Below the pieces are notes generated by a model. The model was not told where the DNA came from. It did no database searches and saw only the letters and a program-made list of their open reading frames with translations. 64,000 bases of DNA from Pseudofabraea citricarpa (Eukaryota > Ascomycota > Leotiomycetes > Helotiales > Dermateaceae): assembly GCA_029641185.1 (NCBI GenBank), contig JAPWGK010000034.1, positions 62,001 through 126,000 on the forward strand, given 5' to 3'. The position numbers and the translations under genes were made by a program. This document shows positions 1-12,742 of the stretch, piece by piece. Within the stretch, counting starts at the first letter, position 1, and every line of letters starts with the position of its first letter.

Positions 1-732
1 GCGCAAGAAGCGAGCTCCAATCACATCTCAAAGCAGGCATTCGACCGGTAGTGACATTTATTAGGCGCTACCGATCGTGATTGACAAAGTGATTCGTTTC
101 AAGGGTTTGTCAAAGCTGAGGATGGAAGTGAGTAAAGGCTCCAGGAGGATTAATCCAGAAAATCTCTTGAGACAAAGCGGAAATTTGATTGAGAACAGAC
201 AGGAACTTTCTGCATAATATGAAGCCGTACTTGGGTTCACATATCAACTTCACCGTGCACACTTGATGCTAAAAGACGTGATCTAGTGCAACTTGACTCC
301 ACAAGAAGTCTTGCTTCACAAGGAGTCTTTCAATGCAATCGAAATTTTAGATTACGGAGATTACAAATGCCGTGCTAACATCACAAGTTAAAAATCAGCG
401 CATGATAGCTGGGGCCAGAGACAGCCCGAGAATAACACCGAGTACATAAGAATATAATACAAGCTGAACACATTATAAGATAGTGCTTCACTTGGCTTTT
501 GGAGGGGATGAGAAGCCGCTCGGCTTGGGATGTCTTCATGGGGAAGCTCGCTTACTGCACGTGCTACTTGCATGCGGGGTCCGGAGAATGCGGAGGTGGA
601 ATGAAGGAAAATCTTTACATCAACATGCCCCAAAGATCGAAGGTGGAGACAGAAGCAAGATGTAAATTGTAACGTTGGCTTTTTGCTCCACAAATTTCGT
701 ATCCAACCAATCTTGATAGACCAAGTCAAGAT
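1..732. other. Intergenic, 3' side of rtp1
   Basis: I see no coding region here that has codon-like composition or a recognisable family. It lies downstream of the minus-strand rtp1-like gene, so its right part should hold that gene's 3' UTR. A short inverted pair (GACTCC near 295 and GGAGTC near 321) could form a small hairpin; its meaning is unknown. Confidence 0.5.
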
Positions 733-3528
733 TCATTCAATCTCTTCTATCCTCGGTCTCGGTCTATCGCTTCCCATACTTGGATTGATAGATAATCCAG
801 CCAAGTGCTGTATCTCGGGCGCAGAATCCGAATTGGGAATAAGTGACTTCATCTGCCACGACTGGAGACTCTCGATCACATCTCTTGCATGCTGTCGCAC
901 AAGCCCGTCATTATCGCTGCTCTCCACATAACCCAACACCCTCAGGACATCATCAAGACTCTGTCCCACAAAACCAAAACCAATGTTCTTACGTTCTGTC
1001 CTAGCTGCCTCTAGCGCATGGGCAAGACTGAGAACGAGAAGAATTGCTGATCGTCGCAATATTCCTTTCTCCAGTTCTGGCTCAAGAGTCAAGATGTGAA
1101 TAGAGAGATCAACTGCAGCTGCTATCAGAGCAGAACCAATACCAGAAGCGTTCAATTCGATTGCCGAGCCAAGGATTGAAAGAGAAGATGCACGAATGCG
1201 TACATCTTCAACTCCTCGTTTGCTCTCCCAGCCTGAAACAATCTGTGATATGAGTTCTCCATCTTCTTGTGATAAATCTCCACCCAGAACTTCGTCCAAT
1301 TGAGGTACAGGTCCATCCCATACTTCTTCTGCTTCTTGAACCCGCTTTCGTTTGACACGAGCACGCTTGATTTGCTCTTCTTCTGATTTCGGCCTTCTCC
1401 CTCGGCGGCCAGCTACCGAAAGTAATCCTTGACACACAAACTTAGAGACATCTCCAATGAAAACTTGAAATGAGTTTTGGATGACTTGAAGTAGTGCCTC
1501 ACCGAGCCTTAATCTCGCATCAAGCTCCGAATCCTCGTTTACATCAACATAACGCTCAATTAAATCTCTCAAAACTGATTTTGGATGTTGTCGTGAAATC
1601 TGCATGAAAGATCTGATGACACGGAGATAGATATATTCTTCGTCATCCTGAAGTAAAGAAGAATAAAGAACAAGTAATGCAGGAATATCAATCACTGGGC
1701 TATTTGTCTCCACGAGTTTGGAGAGAAGTTCCAGGCCTTGAACTCGTACAGGCGGAGGAGATTCCGTTGATGTCAAGTAAGACATTGATAACCTGTAACT
1801 TTTACGGTCTTCTTCCTGCTGATCCAGGCGTGGATTGATTATTGGAGCAGGTTCAGAGATTGTTTTGTGAAATTTTAACAACAGCAGCAGATTTCCTGCC
1901 GTTAATGAAATTTCTAGATTTCTTTGCTTGCTAATCGCACTCAACGGTTTGCGGAGTTCCTTGAGCTTTTTTTCAGTCTCGGCATCAGACTTGAAGCTCG
2001 GGGATGTCAGAACAATGTTGAGAAGACTCAAGGCAACTCCAGCTGACTCTTCGTCATTTGGATCCTCTCCATCGAAGTTGGCCAGTACTCTGCTAACCAG
2101 ATCAAGCACTTGCTTTGAACTACTGACTAATTTATCAGGAACAGCGTCCATCATGACTTGCATCAATTTTGCTTCTACAAATTGTACCGTAGCATCTTCT
2201 TGAATGGTTTGGCTAGCTTGAGTGATGATTGATGGCTTTTGATCCTTCCGGTTATTGCTAAGCCATTTATTGCATAACGACAAGAATATCGGAGAGATTT
2301 CGTCGGCTGAACAGGATGTGTCGAGTAATTTGACAAATTCGTCCGCTTTGTGCTGAATCCTCTCAATGTCAATACCTTGGTTCAACTTGTTGTCTTCGAA
2401 ATTCTCGAGAATTTCAATGCCGTCTTTGGAAGCAGAATATACCCAGGAAAGCTTTGAGGGATGAAATCTACCCTCGAATGTAAGGTTTCTAACCATGTCT
2501 ATAAACGGTCCAGGTTGTCCGGGACCTTTCCCTGCTTGCTCAACCGGCTGATTTGAGGAGGCTAATTGGAGAAATGTGTGTAGCAAACTTTTCGCTGGCT
2601 GACAATATCGTTCATCGGAAGCGGAGTCAGGATTCGACCACGAAGACAGTGCCCACAGAGGTAGGAGAAGGGGCCTTAAGAGCCGCTTTGCAAGAGACGG
2701 ATGAGGATGCGAAGTTACTAGTGTCTTGATTCGAGAAAGGCCTTTCGCAAGATTAGATGATGATACCAAGGTTTTGGGGACACCGATTTCGACGATTCTT
2801 TCTTCCTTTGAGTGTAAAACTGGCCTTCCAATCGATGGATCGATGCTTTGCAATAAAGGCACGACGAATGCATTCCATCCAGGAGAATCTATCAAAATTA
2901 GACGCGGAACCCCATAATCAGCGGCAACATACCTGGTGCACCATATTGTCTTCTCCCAAGAATTCCGAACCCAATAACGTACGCAGCTGCTTTATCCATC
3001 CCCGGCTCCCCATCCCCATCCAGAAGAGAAAGTAGCTGTGGTGCAATGCCCGCAAACCACTTGTCGGGGGGTAGCGATGCGGGTGGAGAAGACAACAACT
3101 TGGAGGCAGCATTTAGACCTTCCAGAGAGATATTGGCACCTCTTCCCGGACCACCGGATGAGTCTCCATTGGTATTACTGGGATGTACTGACAATACAAA
3201 CTCAATGGTATGCTGAACCCCACGTGGCCGCAACGGAAGTAAGGTTAGCGCTTGAATGAGTGGTGATCTTAGCCAAGGATTTACTCGATCTGGCTGCACA
3301 AGCAAATTCAATACAGGCATGAGAGCCATGATTTTCGTACTGGGGGTAGTTAGGACATGACAAGAAGATATGCAAAAAGACTTACTTTTCTAACAAGGCA
3401 AAGAATTTCGATTTATTTGTCTCCCTCGTTTGCTGAGACTCGCTTGGATTGAAAGCCAACTGGCCATATTGAAGGATTTTATCAACCAAAGGAGGTTGAG
3501 CTCCTTGGGTTGGTTTCTCTTCGGCCAT
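733..3528 (-). CDS. rtp1: Rtp1/TANGO6-like RNA polymerase II assembly factor
   Basis: The product is a predicted 901-residue alpha-helical HEAT-repeat protein. Three exons were placed: 3528-3386, 3339-2933 and 2888-733. The introns are 46 and 44 bases with GT..AG ends, and the phases agree. The start ATG (3528-3526) gives MAEEKPTQGA. Residues about 570-690 (around DDEEYIYLRV and HPKSVLRDLIERY) match what I know of the RTP1_C1 region. Residues about 755-865 (EKGILRRSAILLVLSLAHAL) match RTP1_C2. In yeast, Rtp1 is cytoplasmic and helps assembled RNA polymerase II subunits enter the nucleus; TANGO6 is the animal relative. Length is close to the yeast protein (about 980). No signal peptide or membrane span is visible. 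The family call rests on motif memory, not a search. Confidence 0.82.
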
Positions 3529-4199
3529 GTAGAATCCTGAGCGATCTTACCAGGAGGAAAACACCCCAAGCAGCAGATAGAAAGAGAAGTAACAAGTCCC
3601 GGAACAACTGTTGGAGGTTGGAGAAATCCCCGAATACGTTAATAGCGTGTTGAATCTCGGTATAGCAAATGGTCTGCTTCCCCGCTGAGCAACGACACCC
3701 CTCCCAAAGACGAGTGAAGATGTTGCACAGAAGTTTTCGGCTACTTCTTGATCCTAATGGATAAGTTGTAGATGCGCAGTTAATGGGGTACAGGCTTGAC
3801 CTGGGGTTGTTGAGGGAGAGGGAAGGCGACGGGCGTGTCACGAATTTGCACTGTGCTTCATCCACGTGATCTCGCATATTCTGGCGTCAAATTCGCGTCA
3901 CGCGTTCTCCTCTTCGACACAGCTTCTTCGTCTGGGGTCAAACGTAGCATCTCTTCTCTCGAAAGGAGCCTCAATATTATTACTTGAGGTTTTAAGGTTG
4001 GGACGAAGAAACTCAGCAAACTGCTCGCGCAAAAGACAATATATAAAATAATAATAATAATAGCATCATCACGTCAGACAATGCTAGCTACACTCGATAA
4101 TACGTAGATGCATATGCAATTTCATCAAAACTCCAAAAATGCCAACCGGCTTAAACGCCATTTACAAGTAATACAAAACCATTCCAACTATTCGTTTCA
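3529..4199. other. Intergenic: rtp1 promoter and 3' end of the DUF2183 gene
   Basis: No gene supported. The left part is the upstream region of rtp1 (transcribed leftward). The right part near 4040-4060 is AT-rich (ATAATAATAATA) and probably belongs to the 3' UTR or terminator of the minus-strand DUF2183 gene. Confidence 0.5.
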
Positions 4200-5820
4200 T
4201 CATAACCCAGCCAAGAAACTACCCATCATGACAGCCACTCCCGCCATGACCAGACTAGTCCACATACTGTATTTGCCCATGATCGTCGTCGCCGCACTGT
4301 CACTCAACCCAAACGGTAGGCCCTGGTAACTGAAAGTGACGTTCTGCGGGATCGAGGCATTATAGCACTGTCCGTTCATGACATCGAGATTCTTCAAATC
4401 ATCGGGAACGAGGAAGAACATATACTGGGACTGGTTGAGATCCTTGAAGCCCTCCGTGTTATAAGGGAACCTGTCGCTGGAATCGGTAGCCGACGTGTTG
4501 CGGAGCCAGATACATTGGACTTGGCCAGGATAATCGGTTGCAAGAGCTGGGTAATCCTTCATGACGTCGGAATTGGACGTGTCGGCCACGAGGATGAATT
4601 TGCGCTGTGGGTACGTCTGGAAGATGCGGTCGAGAAGGAACTTTCGGATCGAGAGGGTGGCCGAGACATCACTGAAGTTGAGAGGCCGTGTGTCGAAGGA
4701 TCCTCCGGGATAGTTGGCGTAGATGAATTCCATGTAGGTACGTGTGACTTGCTCGGGTGTCGTCGTCAAGTAGTGGAAGTGGAAGTCGGGGATACTGGCG
4801 GACCAGTTGGCGTACAACTCGGGCATGTTCATCCATGGGGTGAAGGGTCGAGCGAACGAGTTCAACAGACCTTCAGCAGGGTCGTAGATCTTAGTGATAC
4901 GCAGTATATCATCAATATCGGAGATGATGGTGATACCAGCCGTGGGAACGAGGTAGCTTGTTGCATTGCCAATCGTTGCTCCGTCGGCATAGACGTTCAA
5001 GCGTTGAATATCAGTCGTTGCATTTCCAGGAGCGAGGTATCCACCGGCGCCGGAGACGTTGGCCAGAATGAGGAATTGATCGAAATCCCCCTGTGATGTT
5101 GTCTGTCCTACTAAAGTAATGTTCTGGGCTCCACCAGCTGGTGTGACTGCCCCTCCTCCATTTGGCTCTCCATCTCCTCCAGCACTGGTCGCGGGCTCCA
5201 GATGCATGGTGACATTCTCGTCTCCTTGCTGGATGACGAAGATAGAGGCTGTGAGGTTGCGGGCCTGATCGGCTTGGGATTGTGGAAGTTCTTCGACTGA
5301 AGTATCGACCAGGAAGACGTTGGCTAGGTTGTTGAGGGTATCGTTGGAGGTGTTTGGTTGCTTGTAGACATTTCCACGGAATCTCAGGTTCCACCCCTCA
5401 TCGGTCCAGTTGGCGTATGATCTGTAGTTCTGATTAGCATCTTAGATGTCTTTGTGGTGGTCATGTAGCTTACGGGATGTTCAGGACCTGAGTAGGAAGT
5501 GCATCCACATCATCATCGCTGAGGCCGAGACTGCTCTTCACATTGTCTCCCGTGGGGAAGTCCTGAAAGAAGTTGGGTACTCCACTGGCGATGTACGATG
5601 GGAAGGTGCCCACGACGCTGCCCACATAACTATCCACCTCAGCCGTCAAGCTCTTGAGGTCGCTGATGATGTCGCGTTGCTCGACTTGTAATCTTCGGTC
5701 TTCGATTCTCGCTCTCGGTGTGATCATAGGATGCGGTGGAGCTGCGATAGCGACGGGTGCTGGGGCTGGGGCTGCCAGAGCAATTGGCACAAGGGCCAAG
5801 AGTAGAGCTGACGCGATCAT
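4200..5820 (-). CDS. Secreted DUF2183 (App1-like phosphatase domain) protein, probably GPI-anchored
   Basis: Two exons, 5820-5474 and 5421-4200, are joined by a 52-base intron with a GCTAATC branch site, giving 522 residues. The N-terminus (MIASALLLALVPIALA) is a clear signal peptide. The C-terminus ends in a hydrophobic stretch (about residues 505-522) like a GPI signal. Residues 284-288 read DIDDI inside SDIDDILRITKIY. This corresponds to the DxDxT signature of the App1 phosphatidate phosphatase (DUF2183) family, with both aspartates kept but the Thr replaced by Ile. Downstream, FARPFTPWMNMP and FILVADTSNSD fit the same fold. App1 itself is a cytosolic lipid phosphatase at actin patches. 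A secreted, wall-bound version probably has a different substrate, which I cannot name. A run of 29 C residues on the coding strand lies 3 bases upstream of the start codon. Confidence 0.8.
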
Positions 5821-5823
5821 GAT

Positions 5824-5852
5824 GGGGGGGGGGGGGGGGGGGGGGGGGGGGG
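5824..5852. repeat. Homopolymer G29 (C29 on the gene strand)
   Basis: An uninterrupted run of 29 G on the plus strand. On the minus strand it is poly-C ending 3 bases before the ATG of the DUF2183 gene (5820), so it lies in that gene's 5' UTR or core promoter. Runs this long are unstable in replication and sequencing, so the exact length is doubtful. Confidence 0.95.
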
Positions 5853-8800
5853 ATGGCGGATAATCCGCGGTGGCTGAAGAAGCTTAAGATGAATTGAGTT
5901 GCCGGCTGGGCTGGGGCTTGGTAGGAAATCTTTCGTGGTGATTCAATCCAATTCAATCCAGTTCAACACGACAGGAATTATTCATGAAGAACAATAACGG
6001 TAAAAGAAGAGGAGATGGAGAAGAAGCACAGCGAGGCGAGGGAAATTAAATTGGAATGATGATGATGATTGGTCTGGGCGTTCGATTAGCAGCGCGTGTT
6101 TCCAACTTCCAAGGCAGCGTCTAGCCTGTTTGATACGGCGGCGTCATTGACGTCATTTCGCAAGGCTGTCATCATAGTCTGAAAGCGAACGAGACTCGAC
6201 CTGCGTCTCTCATCTCTCACCTTCACTCACCCAACCAATTACACTCGGCCCATGTCATCTCCAGTCGTGATCTTCAGGTACCACCAGCGCCACATGCCAC
6301 GACCTTTCTTGCGAGGACCAACATCAGTGCTCGTGACGCCGAATGGGCGCATCGCTTCTCAAACAAACAAACAAACTTGCTTGTGTTGGCCATCGCACTC
6401 AAACATCTGTTGGAATGACAACACTGCCGCTTGGCTCTTCTTGCGCTGGTGTGACCATGCATCGTTGCCGCCAATGGGTTGAGCAGTCTCATGTTGACCT
6501 GTTCACCGGCTGCGATATCTGCGTCGCTTGCATCGGACGCTGGATGATCGTGATATGAAGTATGGCGAGTTTCGAGAAGTTGATTCCTACCGGAACGATA
6601 TTCGCGGCTCTACTGATAGAGTCCCTTGGTCATGTCGAGGTATATCGTTATAGCCAGGCCGCTTTCTTCAGAGTTGTACCCACGAGACTTCACGATATTC
6701 CAGTTCCCAATTCTTGTTGGGACATGCAAGCTAACTGTTCGTCTGATGAGCTCCTCCGCGTATTGACAAGCGATTGCGCAAACCAATGCCGAGTGGTTGG
6801 TGGAGTTGTTTTCTTTCGACATTGCTACTGACGAGAGCTATCTTGGAAGGATATTGAGCCCCGAGAATGACATTGAATCGACAACTCTTCAAGACTCGGT
6901 CCAAGAGAAGGTCTAGAGAAGGCCAACGAGGGAAAAAGCAGGCTCTCATCCTCAGTCTCTACGTCGCAGAAAGAACATCGTGTTTTCGTTCCAGTCGACC
7001 CGGAAAGCGGATTGTTGCTCAATGCCCTCATCAGGCCAGATGTGTGCTCATGACGGTGTCCTCGATTCATTGAATCCTACCTGTTTGCAACTCTCCCAAA
7101 GTTCGTGTCCGACATCCCATCGACTGTAACTTTGCACCTACCACGATCCTACCTTCGTTCGATGGTTGCACCATAGCAGACCATTTCAAAATTTCGTCTT
7201 CCGGATGCGTTCTTTTGACCTGGGCCGAATCATTACCGCAACCCCTCACATTCCATTGAGCTGCATCCAAAATTGTCCGATGGAATATTCCATCATGCCA
7301 TGGTATGAAGTCGTCTCGAAAAATTACCTCCTGAACTTGCCTTGAATTTTTCGAGGATAAATATGCAAACCTGTATTATATCTACCCTTTGTTGACCAGG
7401 AACCAGTCATGCAAACAACATGAGGGTTACATTGTCATCTGACGGTGGAACAACTTGGCAGTCTTATATGATCGCAGAACCATACGGTTCGTGATGATCC
7501 TGGATCGGCCCGTCTGAAGGATCACGGCTAAGAGTTCGTACTTTGTTTGACGATGCAGCCAGAGAATCCTCCGCCGTCGGCTCAATACGCCATCCGTGAA
7601 TCGTTATGCGAGAGATGATTCAATAGAAGAAAAGAAGTTGCATGGACTTCTTCCTTTGCACATATGCTACAGCTGGGCAGTGCTTACTGAAAAACTGTCA
7701 GCCCGTGCCATGCAGTGATATGAGGAGATGAAACTATTACGATATCCGAGCAACAGTGCAGCGATTTCTATCATCAAAATATCAATCTCGATCCACGTCA
7801 ACAACCTTCGATTTTCAATATCCTCATGCCGGGGTGCGAGTCAGACAGTAAGCTCAACCGGGGTCAATAACTAATCCGGTCGTGATATCAGGATGTCACT
7901 GACCTCAGAGCAGTCCGTGATGACTTTGTACTCTGCAAGTCGTCAAGTCTCTAGCAGATAAGGTTTCCAGCGTCGCAATACAGTACAGCCACAGGGGTTA
8001 TCTCCGAATCATCGTCATTTCTGCTTACTGATAGTACTATTCTTGACCTGATCGTCTCAGAATCTTATCACCAAGTAATCGCGCAATTGAAGGATGAGAT
8101 AAACTTTTATGGGGATACTCTTCACCAGAAGAGCGTTGAAACTGAAGAAAGTTCCCAGCAAAGAGTTTCAACTGAATTTTTCACAGCACACATGTTACTA
8201 CGTGTTTGCCCAGATATGAGTGTATCGAACATGAAAAGGGGCTTGCAAACAGCTCGTATCAAATATCCGGGGAACGACCCATGTTTGCTTCCTGAGCCGT
8301 CGAACCCCCATGCAATCGGTTGCCCTATGGTTAAACCTCGCTGATAAACGCCTCGTCCACTTTGCTTTCCAGCTTCGGCCGAGGGCAGGATCACGTTGCA
8401 TTTGCCTCACAATTTGTGGGTTCTGGTGTCTGGTGTTTCCCTACTAACAGAATTGCAGACAGCTTCTCGACAACTGCCGGATTTGAAGGCGTTCTCATGT
8501 GTTGCGCCCAACATGTTCTTCACCTCGACATCTTCGGCCTCCGTGCCCGAGATCTCCCACACATGGACCAAGTCGCAAACTCTACTCTTTAGGCGGACTG
8601 GCAAGTTCATCCGAATCAACTTGGCCAAAGCATCAATCTGGCCATCGAAAAGTAATCCCATCTTTAACTTCTCGCGAGTTCCGCCCTCTTTTGGGTAGGA
8701 ATCGGTTTGATCCTGATTATTGGTGCTTGGGTATTCGTAGATCATTGCACTAGTTCCTTGGCCTCGATTTTTAACCAGCTAATTCTACTGTGGCTCCTTG

Positions 8801-9510
8801 AAATTCCACCCGTCTGCCGTGTCTGCGTATGGACGTTTCTCCAACTGTCCGTAGTCATCCGACTAGAAGGTGTCAGTTCCAGCTCCCGTTTTCTAGCCTT
8901 GAATCCAGCTCATCCACCATATCCGAACATCTTGAGCATAACAACCAAATGAGAGAAAGTTAATCGAATGTTGTTTTCATGGCAAGGTTTCAAAGCATAT
9001 CATCACTAGGATGATGTCTCGACAATCTGCTTCAGCACGCAAGCAATATCAAAGTCTCATGCATTTCACTTTGAAAACCAAGGGATTTTCCTTGACACAC
9101 ATGGACCCCTTGGCCCTGGAAGGTTTCCTACTGCGGGGGACGTAAGCTCTGTGCCTCTTCCTGCCGTTCCAGTTGGGCAGACAGACAGCGGGCTGAGTAT
9201 CCATTTCATAAGCGTGAACTCTAAACTGACCACGGCAGCTACGCGCGGACTCTTATTAAGTCGGAAGATTCCAATCGAGCTTCGGACATTGCTTAGAGTG
9301 GATAAGTCAACAGACGGCTCCTTTTCATCCACTTCCCCACCCCGGGAAGGCGTTACTTAGCCAAACGGATGCCCTCCAGTATTTGTGTCTGCAACACGGC
9401 CACGAGAGATGCGATATGCAAGTAGGCCAAGCGCAGAAAGTATAAACTATAGGGCATACCACGTCCGATGATTTTTCATGCCTCCCTAAACAAAACACAA
9501 CATTCATGAT
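5853..9510. other. Gene-poor 3.7 kb interval
   Basis: I support no gene here. The left end is the promoter of the minus-strand DUF2183 gene, with ATTCAATCC-type repeats at 5940-5965 and GATGATGATGATT near 6057. The right end is the promoter of the receptor gene at 9511. Open frames at 8407-8745 (minus) and 8396-8698 (plus) overlap each other and match no family I know. A decayed gene or a non-coding transcript is possible. Confidence 0.4.
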
Positions 9511-10858
9511 ATGCCCGCTTCACGAGGTTTAGCGGCTGCTGCCTCTACTATTGTGTTCTCAGTACTAGCAACACTGTTTGTGATAGCTAGACTGATTGCT
9601 CGAGTTCAAATCATCAAGAATGCCGGTGCCGATGAGTTAACCATTGTTGTTTCACTGGTATGTCTGGTCATCAGCGAATTTGTGTACAAGGCTGAAGGAT
9701 TCAATAGGTTGCTGCGATAGTCCTCACTGTCTTGACTTGTGAACGTAAGTTGATCTCTTTTTGTTTTTACACCGTGCTAACAGAACGTAGAGGTCAGATT
9801 CGGACTTGGAAAGCATATTGATGATGTACCCACAGAAGATTTGATGAAGATGACAAAGGTATGAATTGGTGACCAGTATACTTGTCTCGTACTTACTCGT
9901 CTAGTCGTTGTGGATTGGGATCGTCTTCTACAATTCTTCTTTGGGTCTTACCAAGATCTCAATCGTCCTACAGTACCTACGAGTCTTCATCGGAACTCGG
10001 ATTCGTTTGGCGTGCTGGTTCACAATAGCCGTCGTCTTCGCCTATGCCATGTGGGCAATCTTTAGTAACATCTTCTCATGCTCGCCCATCCCTCGTTTTT
10101 GGAATCAGAGTATACCTGGACACTGTCTAGAGCGCAAGGTGTTATGGTTCTTCAACGCGTCTTTCAACATCTTAACCGATTTAATTATCTTGATCCTCCC
10201 CATGCCCGTCATCTCAAGTTTAAAACTGCCACGGAAACAAAAGTTCGGTCTGATGGCTATTTTCGCTGTTGGTGGACTGTAAGCTCCTCTAGCCATCTCC
10301 TTCTAATTAAGGTACTGACATTGCAGTGTTTGCCTTGTAAGCGTTGCACGACTACATAGTTTATTTGTCCTCTCCGAGTCCAACGATATCTCGTGTAAGC
10401 AAACCCTATTCATCCATCTAATGAATCTTATCTTACAAAACACAGGGGACAACACAGACGCCGCGATCTGGTCGAGTATGGAGATTCACGTCGGTATCAT
10501 CTGCGCCTCACTGCCAACGCTCAAGCCCGTCGTCTCGTGGCTTTTCCCACGCATGCTCTCGTCCAACCACAGCACGGCAGGTGCTGGGGTTGATCCTTCT
10601 CACAACAACCAATCGACCTTCCACTCGCGCAGCCAGTTCCGCTCCACACATATCCCCTTGTACGACATGGGCAGCCCCGCGGGACCGACGACGGTTGTGG
10701 AAGCGCGCAAAGAATGCGATGATCGTGATGAGGATAACGACCGGCTACGCAAGGGGCGCAGCGCGTCTAAGGAGATCTTCGTCACCATGGCCGTCACGCA
10801 GGATGTGGAGAGCAAGAGCGAGATGGGGAGCGAGAAGGATCTCATCTTTCAACGATAA
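9511..10858 (+). CDS. PTH11-like seven-helix membrane protein (fungal rhodopsin domain)
   Basis: Six exons were assembled: 9511-9657, 9708-9744, 9791-9858, 9905-10278, 10327-10394 and 10446-10858. All have GT..AG introns of 46-51 bases and agreeing phases, giving 368 residues. Helix 1 is AASTIVFSVLATLFVIARLIA. The protein continues with FGLGKHIDDV, TKISIVLQYLRVF, the SPIPRFW loop with its conserved Cys, and LILPMPVISSLKL, then VARLHSL and DNTDAAIWSSMEIHVGIICASLP. This order is that of the fungal rhodopsin-domain family, which includes the Pth11 receptor of Magnaporthe. There is no CFEM domain. The C-terminal 100 residues are polar and presumably cytosolic. The ligand is unknown. The very short N-terminus before helix 1 may mean a missed upstream start. 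Confidence 0.82.
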
Positions 10859-11891
10859 TCTCTCTCGCTATAATGACTATTTGACGCTTTTGTTACGTTT
10901 TATCTTTTTTCTAGGATACCTATTTGATTATTACTTTTTTTCTGCCTTGGTTCTCTTCGTCTTCAACTCATTCTTGGATTGAGAATAATTTTGATGTGGA
11001 GTGTGAAAAAAGAAAAAGGAGCAGAAAATTTAGAGGTTTCGCGATTATACCATGGGTGAGGCTTGGTTCTCGCAGATGTAATGCCTGTCGGTCTGTGTTG
11101 GATAATAATGATGGTTGTACTTCTGGCTTGAGCCGTTATGTTGGTTTAACTTTGAACTGTACTCTGACATCGCGTAGATCCTCCGCTGACTGATCGCTCG
11201 CTTAGACCAAATAAATGTGTGAAGTCACTAAAGTTCATGTCCGGTGTATACTTTTGAGATACGAGAATAGCCCTTCGCGGTGTAATAATTATTAACGTTG
11301 CTAGAATCTCAAGCACGTTGTTAGGAAGTCGCGGGATCTCTTAGTAAGAATAAAATGGATATGTGTGTTACGTTGGTTTGATTTTCAAACACATGACTTC
11401 TTGGGAGTGAAAATGCCTTTTGGTTCGCTCTATACAACAGATCCTGATATCACAGCCTTTTCATCCTTTACAAAATATCAACGATATTTTTAGATGTGAG
11501 GAATAAGCTTCCAGGAGTAACGGTAAGGAGTCAGAGAGCATCTCCTCCGACAGTGCATTTCGTGTGATGTTAGTGCGAAACGGCTCTGGCTCTTTAGGAG
11601 GTTCCATTGCTATGCTGGGCACTATATTTCACTTCAACTCCTTAAATTCTCTTCGCAGTCTTGTTCCAAGTCATCGCCGTTTTTTCTGTAGAGTAATCTA
11701 TTATGTTTTCTCTGCATTACCCACTGCACACGGATAGAGTTTCTTCGTCCGAACGTGGCTGGAAACTGGTCCGGTTGAACTCATCCAAACAACGTTGTGC
11801 TGAGCAGCCGAAGATACTAGAATAGCATCATAGATACTTCCAAGACGTCACAGATAACATGGATCTCACGTGTCTTTTCGCATATTCATAC

Positions 11892-11918
11892 CGTGTCGTG
11901 TCGTGTCGTCTCGCGTCG
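11892..11918. repeat. CGTGT pentamer tandem repeat
   Basis: Three exact CGTGT units are followed by degenerate units (CGTCT, CGCGT). This is a short non-coding microsatellite about 0.8 kb upstream of the WSC gene. Confidence 0.85.
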
Positions 11919-12628
11919 CTAAACTTTAAAATATCAAATCTTTACCCTTCCCGCATGAAGGACGAAGCGAGGGGCGGGGAGGCGACGGAATCGGACGCTA
12001 CGAGACCTCAAAACCTTCTTTGCTGCTGACGTCTATATATTTTACTTCGATCCCCATTCCTGGCTATGTTTTCCCAGCGTTGACGACGTTTCAGCCTACC
12101 CGACTACGCCCAACCTCGACTTGCCAATCCAGGAGTTACGTCCGACCCTGAAAGTATCCTTCAGCCTCCTGAAGAAGAAATCATGCGAGTGAAGTAGCCT
12201 TGCATCATATAGTCGCGAGCTGCAGTGAACAACCGCGAACTTAGTCAGGCAGCGGCTGGGGAGCTATCAAGCAGAGGCACGTGAGAGTCATATCAGAGGC
12301 CCGTCAGTCGATTGTCGACCTGCCTTCATTCCTCGTCGTGGACCTCATGCTGGACTGCTGTTTCACCTCGTATCGTAGCCTGCCCTGAATTCTCGACATG
12401 AGGAGAACGTGTACCGATGGCTGGCTGTTTGATGTCGACACCGACTTTTACTCTTCGACACGGCCGCAGGCATGGCTGTTGGCTCGTAAGCTCAGGGATC
12501 CCGAATTCACAGCCCGACATTCCAGTGCGTACTCCCGCCTTTTGGGTGACCAGAGCATTGGAAGTTGGAAGTTGGGCAGAGGAATGAGTTGAAGAGTGAA
12601 GGGTTGAGTGAGAGCACGTCGCAACTTG

Positions 12629-12635
12629 TATATAA
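12629..12635 (+). promoter_or_regulatory. TATA box of the WSC wall-protein gene
   Basis: TATATAA lies 114 bases before the start ATG at 12743, a normal distance for a strongly expressed fungal gene. CT-rich sequence follows, as is usual before fungal transcription starts. Confidence 0.55.
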
Positions 12636-12742
12636 CCTCATAGAGGGTCGCCTGTAGATATCTTCATTCACCACTCATTTGCATCTCTCCTTTCTTCAGC
12701 TCATTCGTTTTCAAGCTGAGAACTACTCGCTCCTTCACCGTC

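Larger units (their letters stand above)
10859..12742. other. Intergenic 1.9 kb between receptor and WSC protein genes
   Basis: No gene supported. It holds the receptor's AT-rich 3' region, a (CGTGT)n run at 11892-11918 and the promoter of the WSC gene, with a TATATAA box at 12629. Confidence 0.5.

Noticed and set aside
8407..8745. 112-codon minus-strand frame
   Set aside because: Some protein-like character, but an equally long plus frame overlaps it and no splice partners or family were found; left as intergenic.
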